Source: Pseudomonadota bacterium | GTDB lineage: Bacteria; Myxococcota_A; UBA796; SXON01 | Assembly: GCA_030684355.1 (NCBI GenBank) | Contig: JAUXTN010000074.1 | Coordinates: forward strand, 1-46,976 | DNA: 46,976 bases | Direction: 5' to 3' | Shown: in pieces, positions 33,931-42,733 of the stretch | Position numbering within the stretch: the stretch's first letter is position 1 | Layout: every line of letters begins with the position of its first letter | Program-made: the position numbers and the translations under genes | Notes under the pieces: model-generated | What the model saw: only the letters and a program-made list of their open reading frames with translations | Database searches by the model: none | Told to the model about the DNA's origin: nothing

Positions 33931-33943
33931 GTGCACTTTGCAC
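33931..33943. promoter_or_regulatory. Palindromic operator C (TGCA-N3-TGCA)
   Basis: GTGCA-CTT-TGCAC is a perfect inverted repeat with five-base arms and the same core spacing as operators A and B. It lies about 108 bases before the predicted start site of the sigma-54 promoter at 34019, a normal distance for an enhancer-type site. Confidence 0.55.
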
Positions 33944-34018
33944 GGCCGCGGGGGGCGCCGTCGTGCAGGTTGCGCGCCCGCCGACGCCCCCGCATCGGGG
34001 CAACCGCCATTCTCCGGG

Positions 34019-34034
34019 TGGCGCGGACCTTGCT
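34019..34034 (+). promoter_or_regulatory. Sigma-54 (-24/-12) promoter of the small membrane protein gene
   Basis: TGGCGCG-GACC-TTGCT matches the consensus TGGCACG-N4-TTGCA at 10 of 12 fixed positions. It keeps the invariant GG and GC with exactly 10 bases between them. The predicted start is near 34045, 53 bases before the GTG of the small gene. Chance matches occur in GC-rich DNA; the three palindromes upstream raise the likelihood. Confidence 0.6.
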
Positions 34035-34097
34035 CTCTCCGGGGCCGCTCCTCCCGCCGCGCGCGCTTCCGCGCCTGGCGGGAGATCCGAGGTTCCC

Positions 34098-34319
34098 GTG
34101 CGCTCCCTTCCTTCCCACCCGCTCCACGCCGCCGCCCGGGGAGACGACCTCGTGTTCGTCGAGCTCCGAAGGGGTGCGCGCCCGCTCCCCCCCGAGGCCT
34201 TCGAGGATCCGCTCCCCGACTGGCTGGACCTCGTGCTGTGCGTCGTCGCGCCGTGCCTCGTCGCCGCCGGCGTGCTCGGGCTCTACCGGATTGGGAGCTC
34301 GTTGCTCGCCGGGGCTTGA
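34098..34319 (+). CDS. Small single-helix membrane protein, hypothetical
   Basis: This 73-residue reading frame starts at GTG with GAGG five bases upstream. An acidic/basic N-terminal half (GDDLVFVELRRGARPLPPEAF) precedes one hydrophobic helix (WLDLVLCVVAPCLVAAGVLG) and a short tail. The open frame extends upstream without a stop, but that part is Arg/Pro/Gly-rich and crosses the promoter, so I exclude it. It is placed under the sigma-54 promoter at 34019 and is convergent with the histidine kinase gene 32 bases away. A small regulatory subunit of a transporter, comparable in size and shape to KdpF-type peptides, is conceivable; no family was recognised. Confidence 0.45.
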   Translation: MRSLPSHPLHAAARGDDLVFVELRRGARPLPPEAFEDPLPDWLDLVLCVVAPCLVAAGVLGLYRIGSSLLAGA

Positions 34320-34351
34320 TGGGGCTGGCGCTCGGGAGGCGATCGAGGGGC

Positions 34352-36178
34352 CTACTCCGGCAGCTCCACCCAGAACCGCGCGCCCCCGCTCGGCGCATCC
34401 GTGACGCCGATCCGCCCCCCGTGCGCCCGGACGACCTCGCGCGCGATGTAGAGGCCGAGGCCCGCGCCGGGTCCCCCGGCGTCCGCGCCCCGCATGAACG
34501 CCCCGAAGATGCGCTCGCGCTCGGCCGCGGGCACGCCGGCGCCGGCGTCGTCCACCTCGAAGCGTGTGACCCCCTCCGCGGCGACCGCCCGGAGCCGGAC
34601 CTTGGCCCCGCGGGGCGAGTGGCGGACGGCGTTGGCGGCGAGGTTCGTGAGCGCGAGGTGCAGGCGCGCCTTGTCGACGGACACCGGGCGGGCGGCCGAG
34701 GCGGCCTCGACCTCCACCTCGACCTCCACCTCGACCCCCGCGGCGTCGGCGGCGGCCCGCACGGCCCCAGCCACCCCCTCGAGCACCGCCCCCGCGGGGA
34801 CGGACTCGCGGTGGAGCACCATCCGGCCCTCCTGGATGCGGGAGAGGTCGAGGAGGTCCTCCACGAGCGCGCGGAGCCGCTGGACGTCCTCTTGCGCGGA
34901 CGTCAGGAACGCCTGCTGCTTCTCGCCGACCGGCCCGCTCACCCGCTCGTCGAGCGCGAGGTGCAGCGCCATCCGTAGGGACGTGAGCGGCGTGCGCAGC
35001 TCGTGCGCGGCGGTCTGGACGAGGTCACCCTTGAGCTCGTCGAGGCGGCGCAGCCGCGTCACGTCCTGCAGGAGCACGGTCACCCCTACGACCGTGCCGG
35101 TGGCGGCGTCCTGGATGGGCGTGGCGTGGGGGAGGAGCGCCCGTTCGCCCTCGGCGGTCTCGACCAGGACGACGGCGGTGAAGTCGGCGGGGATGACGGG
35201 TGCGCGCGTGGAGACGACCGCCGAGAGGAGCCGCTGCAGCACGGTCCCCACCCCTCCGTCGTCATCGAGGAGCCGTTGCCCCGACGCGATCCCCAGTACC
35301 CGCCGCGCCGCGCCGTTCGTCGCCCGGATCTCCCCCTCCGGGGTGAGCACCACGACGGGATCCACGAGGCTCTCGATGGCCGCCTGCGCGGACTCCCGTG
35401 CCCGCGCGAGCTCCCCTTCGCCCGCCCGCCGGTACTCCCGGAGCCGGGTCGCCATCGTGTCGAAGGTCGAGGCCAGGGCGTCGAGCTCCGCGATGCCCGC
35501 GCTGGGGAGGTGCACGTCGAGCTGCCCGTCGCCGACGCGCTCGGCGGTCTTCGCGAGGACGCCCAGGGGTACGGTCACGCGGTGCGACAGGACCGCCCCC
35601 AGGAGCATCGCGCTCCCGAGCCCCACGAGCGCCCCCGCCAGCCACTGACGCCGCGCTGCCACCGCGCTCGCGGCCGCCTCGTCGCTCTTGCGCCGCATCG
35701 CGTCCTGGTTCACGGCCAGGACCTCCTGGGCGCCGTCCTTCACCGCCTGGAACGCGGGCAGCACCTGCGAGAAGTAGACCGTCGGCGCATCGGCCGGCGG
35801 CGCGGCCAGGAGCGCGTCGTAGGCGGACTGGTAGCGGATCCACGCGACCCGGAGGCGCTCCACGCTCTCGGCCTCGCCGGGTTCGGTGATGTTGGACGCC
35901 TGGATACGCAGCTCCGTCTCGAACGCGGCCTCGTGCTCCGTGACCAATCCGGCCGCCCGCTCCGCGCTGCCGACGAGCCGGAACAGCGCGGCGGAGTCGA
36001 GCCGCTCGATCGACTCCTTCATGCGCTCGGCGGCGAGGACGGACCGGTAGTTCTGCGCCAGGATCCGCTGACTCTCGGCACCCAGGCGGTCCACCGTCTG
36101 CCCGCCCCAGACGACCAGCGCGAGGATGACCAGCAACGCCGGGAGCTGCGCGAGGAGGACCCGCGTGTACAGCCTCAA
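34352..36178 (-). CDS. Membrane sensor histidine kinase, partner of the NtrC-type regulator
   Basis: This 608-residue kinase has helix 1 (about 8-27), a periplasmic sensor of about 150 residues, helix 2 (about 180-198), HAMP (to about 252), PAS (about 266-375; SLVDPVVVLTPEGEIRATN), HisKA with phospho-acceptor His392 in AAHELRTPLTS, and HATPase (N-box NLAANAVRHSP, DDAGAGVP, GAGLGLYIA). The start is a TTG overlapping the regulator's stop as TTGA; it gives MRLYTRVLLAQ, matching MRLQYRVLLAQ of the paralogous kinase at 43866. The two kinases align without gaps over the first 200 residues; 63 of the first 100 are identical. An EVEVEVEVE run lies between HisKA and HATPase. Translation coupling marks it as cognate to the sigma-54 activator. 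Confidence 0.92.
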   Translation of the reverse strand: MRLYTRVLLAQLPALLVILALVVWGGQTVDRLGAESQRILAQNYRSVLAAERMKESIERLDSAALFRLVGSAERAAGLVTEHEAAFETELRIQASNITEPGEAESVERLRVAWIRYQSAYDALLAAPPADAPTVYFSQVLPAFQAVKDGAQEVLAVNQDAMRRKSDEAAASAVAARRQWLAGALVGLGSAMLLGAVLSHRVTVPLGVLAKTAERVGDGQLDVHLPSAGIAELDALASTFDTMATRLREYRRAGEGELARARESAQAAIESLVDPVVVLTPEGEIRATNGAARRVLGIASGQRLLDDDGGVGTVLQRLLSAVVSTRAPVIPADFTAVVLVETAEGERALLPHATPIQDAATGTVVGVTVLLQDVTRLRRLDELKGDLVQTAAHELRTPLTSLRMALHLALDERVSGPVGEKQQAFLTSAQEDVQRLRALVEDLLDLSRIQEGRMVLHRESVPAGAVLEGVAGAVRAAADAAGVEVEVEVEVEAASAARPVSVDKARLHLALTNLAANAVRHSPRGAKVRLRAVAAEGVTRFEVDDAGAGVPAAERERIFGAFMRGADAGGPGAGLGLYIAREVVRAHGGRIGVTDAPSGGARFWVELPE

Positions 36179-37509
36179 GCGGATTCCCAGCGCTTGCGCT
36201 TGCGCCACAGCGTGGCCGGGTCGATCTCCAGGATCCGGGCGGCCTCGTCGGCGCGCCCGTGCCGCGCCAGGACTCGCAGGACGTGCTCGCGCTCGATCAC
36301 CTCGAGCGGCACGTCCGCGCCGAGCTTGGGCGCGTCGTCCGCCTGCGCGACGGCCCCCGGGAGGAGGCGCCCCTCGACGATCGAACCGGTGGACAGGATC
36401 ACCGCGCGCTCGACCGCGTTCCGCAGCTCGCGCAGGTTTCCGGGCCAGTCGTGGGCGAGCAGCCGCGGCAGGACATCGTCGGCGAAGCGGAGCCCCGGCC
36501 GCTTCTGCGTGCGCGCGAAGTGCGCGAGGTAGCCCGTCGCGAGGGCGGGGATGTCCTCCGGGCGGGTGCGGAGCGGGGGCAGCGTCAGCTCGATGACGTT
36601 GAGCCGGTAGAGCAGGTCTTCGCGGAAGCGGCCCGCCTTCACCTCGGTCGCCAGGACCCGGTTCGTCGCGGCGACGATCCGCACGTCCGCGGTGCGTGTC
36701 TGCGTGTCGCCGACGCGCTCGAAGGCGTGGTCCTGGAGGAACCGGAGGAGCCGCGCCTGCACGGCCGGCGAGATCTCGCCGACCTCGTCGAGGAACAACG
36801 TGCCGCCCTTCGCGGCCTCCACGCGGCCCACGGCGTCCTTCACCGCGCCGGTGAACGCGCCGCGCACGTGCCCGAACAGCTCGGCGGCGAGGAGCTCCTC
36901 CGAGAGCGTGGGGCAGTTGACGACCGCGAACGGGCCGTTCGCGCGGGGGCTGTGCGCGTGGATGAACCGCGCCAGGACGCCCTTCCCGGTGCCGCTCTCC
37001 CCGGTGAGCAGGACGGGGGCCTCCGAGGCGGCCACGCGGCGCGCGAGGTCGAACACGCCCTGCATCACCGGGCTCGCGGTGGTGAAGTCGGCCTCGGGGA
37101 CCTCGCGCAGGCGGTCCTCGAGCTCGACGATGCGCTGGCGGAGACCGCGCTCGCGCGCCACGTCGTCGAGGAGCACCCGCACCTGCTCGGGCTCGAAGGG
37201 CTTCGGCAGGTAGTCGCGCGCCCCCCGGCGCATCGCCTCCACGGCGGTCGGGATCGAGGCGAACGCGGTCATCAGCACCACCTGGAGGTCGGGCGCGGCG
37301 TCGAGCAAGCGCGGGAGCAGGTCGAGACCGGACGCGGAGCCGAGCTTCAGGTCGAGGAACGCGACGTCGAACGTGCTCGTCCGCAGCGCGGCGAGCGCCT
37401 CGACGCCGCTCGCGGCCGATTGGGCGTCGTGCCCCATCGACTGGATCAGCGCCGGGAGCGTGAGGCGGATGTTCCGTTCGTCGTCGATGACCAGGATGCG
37501 CAGGTGCAT
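36175..37509 (-). CDS. NtrC-type sigma-54-dependent response regulator
   Basis: This 444-residue activator has a receiver domain (1-120; acidic pair DD at 9-10, phospho-acceptor Asp53 in FLDLKLG, switch Thr81, Lys103), an AAA+ domain (about 145-370; Walker A GESGTGKG at 170-177, GAFTGA at 217-222 which contacts sigma-54, Walker B TLFLDEVG) and a Fis-type helix-turn-helix (about 410-444; HGRADEAARILEIDPATLWR). The ATG at 37509 is preferred over a TTG two codons upstream. It is divergent from the kdp operon, whose promoter is of the -24/-12 type. I infer that it replaces KdpE. Its stop overlaps the kinase start. Confidence 0.95.
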   Translation of the reverse strand: MHLRILVIDDERNIRLTLPALIQSMGHDAQSAASGVEALAALRTSTFDVAFLDLKLGSASGLDLLPRLLDAAPDLQVVLMTAFASIPTAVEAMRRGARDYLPKPFEPEQVRVLLDDVARERGLRQRIVELEDRLREVPEADFTTASPVMQGVFDLARRVAASEAPVLLTGESGTGKGVLARFIHAHSPRANGPFAVVNCPTLSEELLAAELFGHVRGAFTGAVKDAVGRVEAAKGGTLFLDEVGEISPAVQARLLRFLQDHAFERVGDTQTRTADVRIVAATNRVLATEVKAGRFREDLLYRLNVIELTLPPLRTRPEDIPALATGYLAHFARTQKRPGLRFADDVLPRLLAHDWPGNLRELRNAVERAVILSTGSIVEGRLLPGAVAQADDAPKLGADVPLEVIEREHVLRVLARHGRADEAARILEIDPATLWRKRKRWESA

Positions 37510-37559
37510 ACACAAGGACTATCCCCTCGCCGCGTCATGCGGACAGGCTCCTTTGGGTG

Positions 37560-37602
37560 TGCGATTTGCAACCGGCGGAGCGGGTGAGGCGTGCAGGATG
37601 CG
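37560..37602 (+). promoter_or_regulatory. Candidate upstream activator sites for the kdp promoter
   Basis: TGCG-ATT-TGCA (37560-37570) and TGCA-GGA-TGCG (37592-37602) share the 4-3-4 layout of operators A-C. Their centres are 32 bases apart, three helical turns, and about 108 and 76 bases before the predicted start site. The boxes are imperfect palindromes, so this is a pattern-level call. Confidence 0.5.
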
Positions 37603-37646
37603 GCTGAAGAACCTGACACGTTCTCGGAGAAGCATGCTCGAACCAA

Positions 37647-37662
37647 TGGCATGATTGTTGCA
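37647..37662 (+). promoter_or_regulatory. Sigma-54 (-24/-12) promoter of the kdp operon
   Basis: TGGCATG-ATTG-TTGCA matches the consensus TGGCACG-N4-TTGCA at 11 of 12 fixed positions, with the invariant GG and GC correctly spaced. The predicted start is near 37673, leaving a 13-base leader that contains GGAGG before the ATG at 37686. A gene for a sigma-54 activator starts 138 bases to the left. Confidence 0.85.
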
Positions 37663-37685
37663 ATCGGACCGGGGCGGAGGGCTTC

Positions 37686-38345
37686 ATGTTCGCGCTACTC
37701 GCCAGCCTCGCGCTGGCCGCCCCGCTCAACCCCTGGGGCTCCGCCACCGCGCCCGGCGCCGCGCTCGTCAACCCCTTCGTCTACATCTACCCCGAGGCCG
37801 TCAACCCGATCCTGTACGGGTCCGCCGGTCTCACCAAGGGCGTGGACATCTACTTCGGCTATGGCCAGCTGATCCCGACCTCCGGTCCCGGGGCCGCCTC
37901 GCTGGAGGCCTTCCCCCGCTTTTTCGTGACGGATTCGGTGGCGCTCGTGCCACACCTGTACTGGACGCCCGGCGTCGACGGGGTGGTGATCGCCCCGGAG
38001 GTCCACGTCAACGTCAGCGCCGGGCGCTTCGCGCTCGTGGCCAACGTCGGCTGGCGCCCCGTGATCTCGACCTCGGGCTTCTCGGCCGGCACGGTGCCGC
38101 TGATCGTGGCGCCCGAGGTGAAGCTCACGGAGCGGTTCTCCGGGTACGTCGAGGTCGATCCCACCTTCTCGCTCGTCGGCGACCCCGTCGGGATGCTGAT
38201 CGTGCCCGGCTTCGGGATGACCCTCGACCCCGATGCGCGGCACGGGCTCTCGGCGGGCATCCAGATCCCCGTCCTCCCCGCCACCGGCGCCGCGTCTTTC
38301 GGCCTCTGGTACTGCTTCACCTTTCCCGTCGAGGAGGGCGCATGA
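37686..38345 (+). CDS. Exported beta-rich protein, first gene of the kdp operon, hypothetical
   Basis: This 219-residue protein has a signal peptide (MFALLASLALAAP) and a mature part made of alternating polar/hydrophobic strands (VDIYFGYGQLIP, VALVPHLYWTPG, GRFALVANVGWRPVI, FSGYVEVDPTF). It ends in an aromatic strand (SFGLWYCFTF), which suggests a small outer-membrane beta-barrel or a periplasmic beta protein. No family was recognised. It is the promoter-proximal gene, and its stop overlaps the kdpF start as ATGA, so it is made in step with the K+ pump. An outer-membrane entry route for K+ is an attractive but untested idea. Confidence 0.75.
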   Translation: MFALLASLALAAPLNPWGSATAPGAALVNPFVYIYPEAVNPILYGSAGLTKGVDIYFGYGQLIPTSGPGAASLEAFPRFFVTDSVALVPHLYWTPGVDGVVIAPEVHVNVSAGRFALVANVGWRPVISTSGFSAGTVPLIVAPEVKLTERFSGYVEVDPTFSLVGDPVGMLIVPGFGMTLDPDARHGLSAGIQIPVLPATGAASFGLWYCFTFPVEEGA

Positions 38346-38431
38346 CCCTCGATCTCTGGCTCGGCGCGGCCACGGCGCTCGGCCTGTTCGCCTACCTCGC
38401 CTACGCGCTCGTGTTCCCCGAGAGGTTCTGA
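38342..38431 (+). CDS. kdpF: KdpF, small subunit of the K+-transporting ATPase
   Basis: This 29-residue single-helix peptide (LWLGAATALGLFAYLAYALVF, then PERF) has the typical KdpF length and ending. KdpF stabilises the KdpFABC complex in the inner membrane. It overlaps the upstream gene by four bases and kdpA begins one base after its stop. Confidence 0.88.
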   Translation: MTLDLWLGAATALGLFAYLAYALVFPERF

Positions 38432-38432
38432 G

Positions 38433-40112
38433 ATGACCGCCAACGGTTGGGCGCAGATCGCCCTGTTCGCGGCGATCATCGCCGCGCTGGCCGTGCCCGT
38501 GGGCACCTGGCTGCACCGCGTGCTGGAGGGGGACGCGCCCCCCGGCGCCCGCGTGTCGGGTGCCGTCGAGCGCGCCTGCTACAAGCTCATCGGCGTGGAT
38601 GCCACGCGCGAGATGGGGTTCCGCGCCTACGCCGGCGCGGTGCTCTCGTTCTCCGCGGTGGGCCTCGTCTTCACCTTCCTCGTGCTCTCCTTCCAATCGA
38701 AGCTCCCGTTCAACCCCCAGGGCTTCCCCGACTTGTCGTGGCACCTCGCGCTGAACACGGCGACGAGCTTCACCACCAACACGAACTGGCAGAGCTACGC
38801 CGGCGAGGTCACGCTCTCGTATTTCTCCCAGGCGGTCGGGCTCGTCTACCACAACTTCACCTCCGCGGGTGTCGGCATCGCGGTCGCGGTGGCCGTTGCC
38901 CGCGGCCTCACCCGGACCGACCGGGCGGGGACCCTGGGCAACTTCTGGCGGGATCTCGTCCGCGTCCACCTCTACGTGCTCCTCCCCGCCTGCGTCGTCT
39001 ACGCGCTGGTGCTCGTCGCCGCGGGGATCCCGCAGACGTGGTCGGCGTACGTCACCGCGACGACGTTGGAGGGCGGAAAACAAACGCTCGCCGTGGGTCC
39101 GGTCGCCTCCCAGGTGGCGATCAAGATGCTCGGGACCAACGGGGGTGGGTTCTTCAACGCGAACGCCGCGCACCCGTTCGAGAACCCGTCGGCGTGGGTG
39201 AACCTGCTGCAGATGGTGTCGATCTTCCTCCTCCCGGCGGGGCTCGTCCACACCTTCGGGCGTATGACCGGAAGCGTGCGGAACGGGTACGCCATCCTCG
39301 GCGCGATGTTCAGCATCTTCCTCGTCGCCACCGCCGTGTGCTACGGCTCCGAGGCCGGTTGGCTGGGGGGCGTCGGCAATTGGGAGGGCAAGGAGGCCCG
39401 CTTCGGGATGGCCGCCTCCGCGCTGTTCGCGTCGGTCACCACGTCCGCGTCGTGTGGCGCCGTCAACGCGATGCACGACTCCTTCACCCCGCTGGGGGGC
39501 ATGATCCCGCTGCTCGACATCCTGCTCGGCGAGGTCGTGTTCGGCGGGGTGGGCGCGGGGCTCTACGGCGTCCTGGTCATGGTGGTGATCGCGGTGTTCC
39601 TCGCGGGCCTGATGGTCGGGCGCACGCCGGAGCTCCTCGGGAAGAAGATCGAGTCGTGGGAGATGCGCCTCGCCGCGCTCTACATCCTCGTGTTCCCCGT
39701 CTTCATCCTGCTCCCGGCGGCGTGGGCCGCGGGGTCCGCGTGGGGGGTGTCGAGCCTCAACAACGCGGGCCCGCACGGGTGGAGCGAGATTCTCTACGCC
39801 TTCACCAGCGCCACGGGCAACAACGGGTCGGCCTTCGCGGGGATCAACGCCAACACCCCCTGGTACGACACGCTGCTCGCCCTCTCGATGTTCTTCGGCC
39901 GCTTCGCGATGATCCTGCCCGCGCTCGCCCTCGCTGCGAGCCTGGCCGCGAAGAGGGCGGTGCCCGCGGGCCCTGGCACGTTCCCCACCGACGGCCCGCT
40001 GTTCGCCGTGCTCCTGGTGGCCGTCATCCTCATCGTCGGGGCCCTGACCTTCTTCCCCGCGCTCGCGTTGGGCCCCATCGCCGAGCACGTCTCCCTCGGG
40101 ACGCTGTACTGA
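38433..40112 (+). CDS. kdpA: K+-transporting ATPase, channel-like subunit KdpA
   Basis: This 559-residue protein is the K+-selective subunit of KdpFABC, derived from SKT-type channels. Four pseudo-repeats each carry a selectivity-filter segment: TTNTNW at about 114, GTNGGGFF from 234, [10 protein letters not shown] from 336 and ATGNNGSAF from about 460. These match the four filters of E. coli KdpA in order. About ten helices and the usual length are present. It is preceded by kdpF and followed by kdpB after a single base. Confidence 0.97.
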   Translation: MTANGWAQIALFAAIIAALAVPVGTWLHRVLEGDAPPGARVSGAVERACYKLIGVDATREMGFRAYAGAVLSFSAVGLVFTFLVLSFQSKLPFNPQGFPDLSWHLALNTATSFTTNTNWQSYAGEVTLSYFSQAVGLVYHNFTSAGVGIAVAVAVARGLTRTDRAGTLGNFWRDLVRVHLYVLLPACVVYALVLVAAGIPQTWSAYVTATTLEGGKQTLAVGPVASQVAIKMLGTNGGGFFNANAAHPFENPSAWVNLLQMVSIFLLPAGLVHTFGRMTGSVRNGYAILGAMFSIFLVATAVCYGSEAGWLGGVGNWEGKEARFGMAASALFASVTTSASCGAVNAMHDSFTPLGGMIPLLDILLGEVVFGGVGAGLYGVLVMVVIAVFLAGLMVGRTPELLGKKIESWEMRLAALYILVFPVFILLPAAWAAGSAWGVSSLNNAGPHGWSEILYAFTSATGNNGSAFAGINANTPWYDTLLALSMFFGRFAMILPALALAASLAAKRAVPAGPGTFPTDGPLFAVLLVAVILIVGALTFFPALALGPIAEHVSLGTLY

Positions 40113-40113
40113 C

Positions 40114-42141
40114 ATGTCCAAGCGATCCTCTTCCCTGTTCGCCGCCGAGCTCCTCGGGCCCGCCGTCCGCGACGCCTTCGTCAAGCTCGACCCTCGCGTC
40201 CAAGCCCGCAATCCGGTCATGTTCGTGACATTGGTCGGGAGCGCGCTCACCGCGGTGCTCGCCATCCGCGATGTCGCCACCGGAGCGCCCGCGGGCTTCA
40301 CCATCGCGGTCAGCTCGTGGCTCTGGTTCACGGTCCTCTTCGCCAACTTCGCCGAGGCGCTCGCGGAGGGGCGCGGGAAGGCCCAGGCCGCGACGCTCCG
40401 GAAGATGCGCGCGGACGTGCACGCCCGGCGCCTCGTCGACGGCCGCGAAGAGAGCGTCGCGGGCTCCCTGCTGCGCAAGGGGGACCTCGTGGTGTGCGAG
40501 GCCGGTGACCCCATCCCCGCCGACGGCGACGTCGTCGAGGGCGTCGCCTCCGTCGACGAGTCCGCGGTGACGGGGGAGTCCGCCCCGGTCATCCGCGAGG
40601 CCGGCGGCGACCGCTCGGCCGTGACGGGCGGCACCCGCGTCCTCTCCGACCGCATCGTGATCCGCATCGCGGCCGACCCCGGCGAGGGGTTCCTGGACCG
40701 GATGATCGCGCTGGTCGAGGGCGCCGAGCGCAGGAAGACGCCTAACGAGGTGGCGCTCCACATCCTGCTCGTGGCGCTCACGATCGTGTTCCTGCTCGCG
40801 GTCGTGACGCTCCTCCCCATCGCGCGCTACGCCGGGGCCGACGTCCCCGTCGCGGTCGCCGTCGCCTTGCTCGTGTGCCTCATCCCCACCACGATCGGCG
40901 GGCTCCTCTCCGCCATCGGCATCGCCGGGATGGACCGCCTCATCCGCAAGAACGTGCTCGCGATGTCCGGGCGGGCGGTCGAGGCCGCGGGCGACGTCGA
41001 CGTGCTCCTCCTCGACAAGACCGGCACCATCACGCTTGGAAACCGGCAGGCCGCCGAGCTCCTGCCCGCCCCGGGGGTCACCGTCGCGGAGCTGGCCGAC
41101 GCCGCGCAGCTCGCGTCGCTCGCCGACGAGACGCCCGAGGGCCGCTCGATCGTCGTCCTGGCGAAGCAACACGGCTTTCGTGCCCGCGAGGTCGACTCCG
41201 AGCAGGTGCACTTCGTCCCGTTCACCGCGGCGACGCGCATGTCCGGCTGCGACTGGCACGGGCGGACGATCCGGAAGGGGGCGGCGGACGCCGTTCGCAA
41301 GCACGTCCTCGCGCTGGGCGGGGGGGTGCCCGCGGCGGTGGACGAGATCGTCCACCAGATCGGGGACCTCGGCGGGACGCCCCTGGTCGTGTCCGACGGC
41401 ACGCGCATCCTCGGCGTGGTGCGGCTCTCCGACGTGGTCAAGGGCGGCATCCGCGAGCGCTTCGAGCGCTTCCGCGCGATGGGGATCCGCACGGTGATGA
41501 TCACCGGCGACAACCCGCGCACCGCCGCGGCGATCGCGCGCGAGGCCGGCGTGGACGAGTTCATCGCGGAGGCCACGCCGGAGATGAAGCTCGAGCGCAT
41601 TCGCGACGAGCAGGCGAAGGGCCACATGGTCGCGATGACGGGGGACGGCACCAACGACGCCCCGGCGCTCGCCCAGGCCGACGTGGGCGTCGCGATGGGG
41701 ACCGGCACCCAGGCGGCGCGCGAGGCCGGCAACATGGTCGACCTCGACAGCAATCCCACCAAGCTCCTCGAGGTGGTCGAGGTCGGCAAGCAGCTCCTCA
41801 TGACCCGCGGCACGCTCACGACGTTCTCCATCGCGAACGACGTGTCGAAGTACTTCGCCATCCTGCCGGCGCTGTTCATCGCGACCTTCCCCGGCCTCGC
41901 CGCGCTCAACGTGATGGGCCTCGCGACGCCCCGGAGCGCCATCCTCTCGGCGGTCATCTTCAACGCGCTGATCATCGTCGCGCTCATCCCGCTCGCGCTG
42001 CGGGGCGTTCCCTACCGGCCGGTCGGCGCGTCCGCGCTCCTCCGCCGCAACGTCCTCGTCTACGGGATCGGCGGCCTCGTCGCCCCCTTCGTGGGGATCA
42101 AGGCCATCGACCTCCTCCTCGTCACCCTCGGACTCGCGTGA
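40114..42141 (+). CDS. kdpB: K+-transporting P-type ATPase subunit KdpB
   Basis: This 675-residue P-type ATPase energises K+ uptake. It has the actuator motif TGESAPV (its Ser is the inhibitory phosphorylation site in E. coli), [14 protein letters not shown] in helix 4, the phosphorylated Asp301 in DKTGTIT, the KGA segment ([12 protein letters not shown]) of the nucleotide domain, and [18 protein letters not shown]. All key residues are intact and the length is normal. Confidence 0.97.
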   Translation: MSKRSSSLFAAELLGPAVRDAFVKLDPRVQARNPVMFVTLVGSALTAVLAIRDVATGAPAGFTIAVSSWLWFTVLFANFAEALAEGRGKAQAATLRKMRADVHARRLVDGREESVAGSLLRKGDLVVCEAGDPIPADGDVVEGVASVDESAVTGESAPVIREAGGDRSAVTGGTRVLSDRIVIRIAADPGEGFLDRMIALVEGAERRKTPNEVALHILLVALTIVFLLAVVTLLPIARYAGADVPVAVAVALLVCLIPTTIGGLLSAIGIAGMDRLIRKNVLAMSGRAVEAAGDVDVLLLDKTGTITLGNRQAAELLPAPGVTVAELADAAQLASLADETPEGRSIVVLAKQHGFRAREVDSEQVHFVPFTAATRMSGCDWHGRTIRKGAADAVRKHVLALGGGVPAAVDEIVHQIGDLGGTPLVVSDGTRILGVVRLSDVVKGGIRERFERFRAMGIRTVMITGDNPRTAAAIAREAGVDEFIAEATPEMKLERIRDEQAKGHMVAMTGDGTNDAPALAQADVGVAMGTGTQAAREAGNMVDLDSNPTKLLEVVEVGKQLLMTRGTLTTFSIANDVSKYFAILPALFIATFPGLAALNVMGLATPRSAILSAVIFNALIIVALIPLALRGVPYRPVGASALLRRNVLVYGIGGLVAPFVGIKAIDLLLVTLGLA

Positions 42142-42145
42142 CCCG

Positions 42146-42733
42146 ATGATCCTCGCCTCCCTCCGGGCGACCGCCCTCCTCCTCGTCCTCTGCTGCGTCG
42201 CGTACCCGGCGCTCGTGACCGGGATTGCCCAGCTCGCGTTCCACGACGCGGCGAACGGCTCGCTCCTGCGCGACGGCGAGACCGTCATCGGGTCCGAGCT
42301 CGTCGGGCAGGCCTTCACCAGCCCCGGCTACCTCCAGGGCCGCCCCTCGGCCGCGGGCGCGGGCTACGACGCCGCGGCCTCCTCGGGCTCCAACTTCGGC
42401 CCGACCAGCCGGAAGCTGGCCGATCGCCGGGCTGCCGACGAGGCGCGCCTCGTGGCCGAGAACCCCGACGCCCCGGGCCCCGTGCCCGAAGTGCTGCTCG
42501 CCGCGTCCGGGTCGGGCCTCGACCCGCACCTGCCCCCGGACGCCGCGCGTTGGCAGCTTCCGCGCATCGCCAAGGCCCGCGGTGTCGAGCTCGCCCGCGT
42601 CACGTCGCTGCTCGACGAGCAGGCGCGGGGGCGGGACCTCGGCGTGCTCGGCGAGCCCACCGTGAACGTCCTCGCCTTCAACCTCGCGCTCGACCGGCGG
42701 TTCCCGGCCGGGGCGGTCGCCGGGCCGCGATGA
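42146..42733 (+). CDS. kdpC: K+-transporting ATPase subunit KdpC
   Basis: This 195-residue subunit has one N-terminal membrane helix (ATALLLVLCCVAYPALVTGI) and a periplasmic domain containing GSELVGQAFTSPGYLQGRPSA and GSGLDPHLPPDAARWQ, both family signatures. It ends with LGEPTVNVLAFNLALD, which is standard. It stabilises the KdpFABC complex. It starts four bases after kdpB and overlaps the truncated kdpD by four bases (ATGA). Confidence 0.96.
   Translation: MILASLRATALLLVLCCVAYPALVTGIAQLAFHDAANGSLLRDGETVIGSELVGQAFTSPGYLQGRPSAAGAGYDAAASSGSNFGPTSRKLADRRAADEARLVAENPDAPGPVPEVLLAASGSGLDPHLPPDAARWQLPRIAKARGVELARVTSLLDEQARGRDLGVLGEPTVNVLAFNLALDRRFPAGAVAGPR

Larger units (their letters stand above)
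33751..34097. promoter_or_regulatory. Divergent regulatory region, APC permease / small membrane protein
   Basis: This 347-base stretch without a convincing gene holds three palindromes (33814-33830, 33836-33852, 33931-33943), a -24/-12 sigma-54 promoter facing right (34019-34034) and an isolated TATAAT at 33801 with no matching -35. The part around 33800-33850 is much more AT-rich than its surroundings. A weak leftward -24/-12 candidate (33817-33832) overlaps the first palindrome. Confidence 0.6.

Noticed and set aside
33925..33941. Possible sigma-54 promoter around the palindrome GTGCACTTTGCAC
   Set aside because: GG and GC are 8 or 13 bases apart, not 10.
33816..34097. N-terminal extension of the small membrane protein from the ATG at 33816
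   Set aside because: It crosses the palindromes and the sigma-54 promoter and encodes Arg/Pro/Gly-rich sequence without a pattern.
40030..42318. Long antisense frame across kdpB
   Set aside because: Composition is a shadow of kdpB codons and no motif is recognisable.
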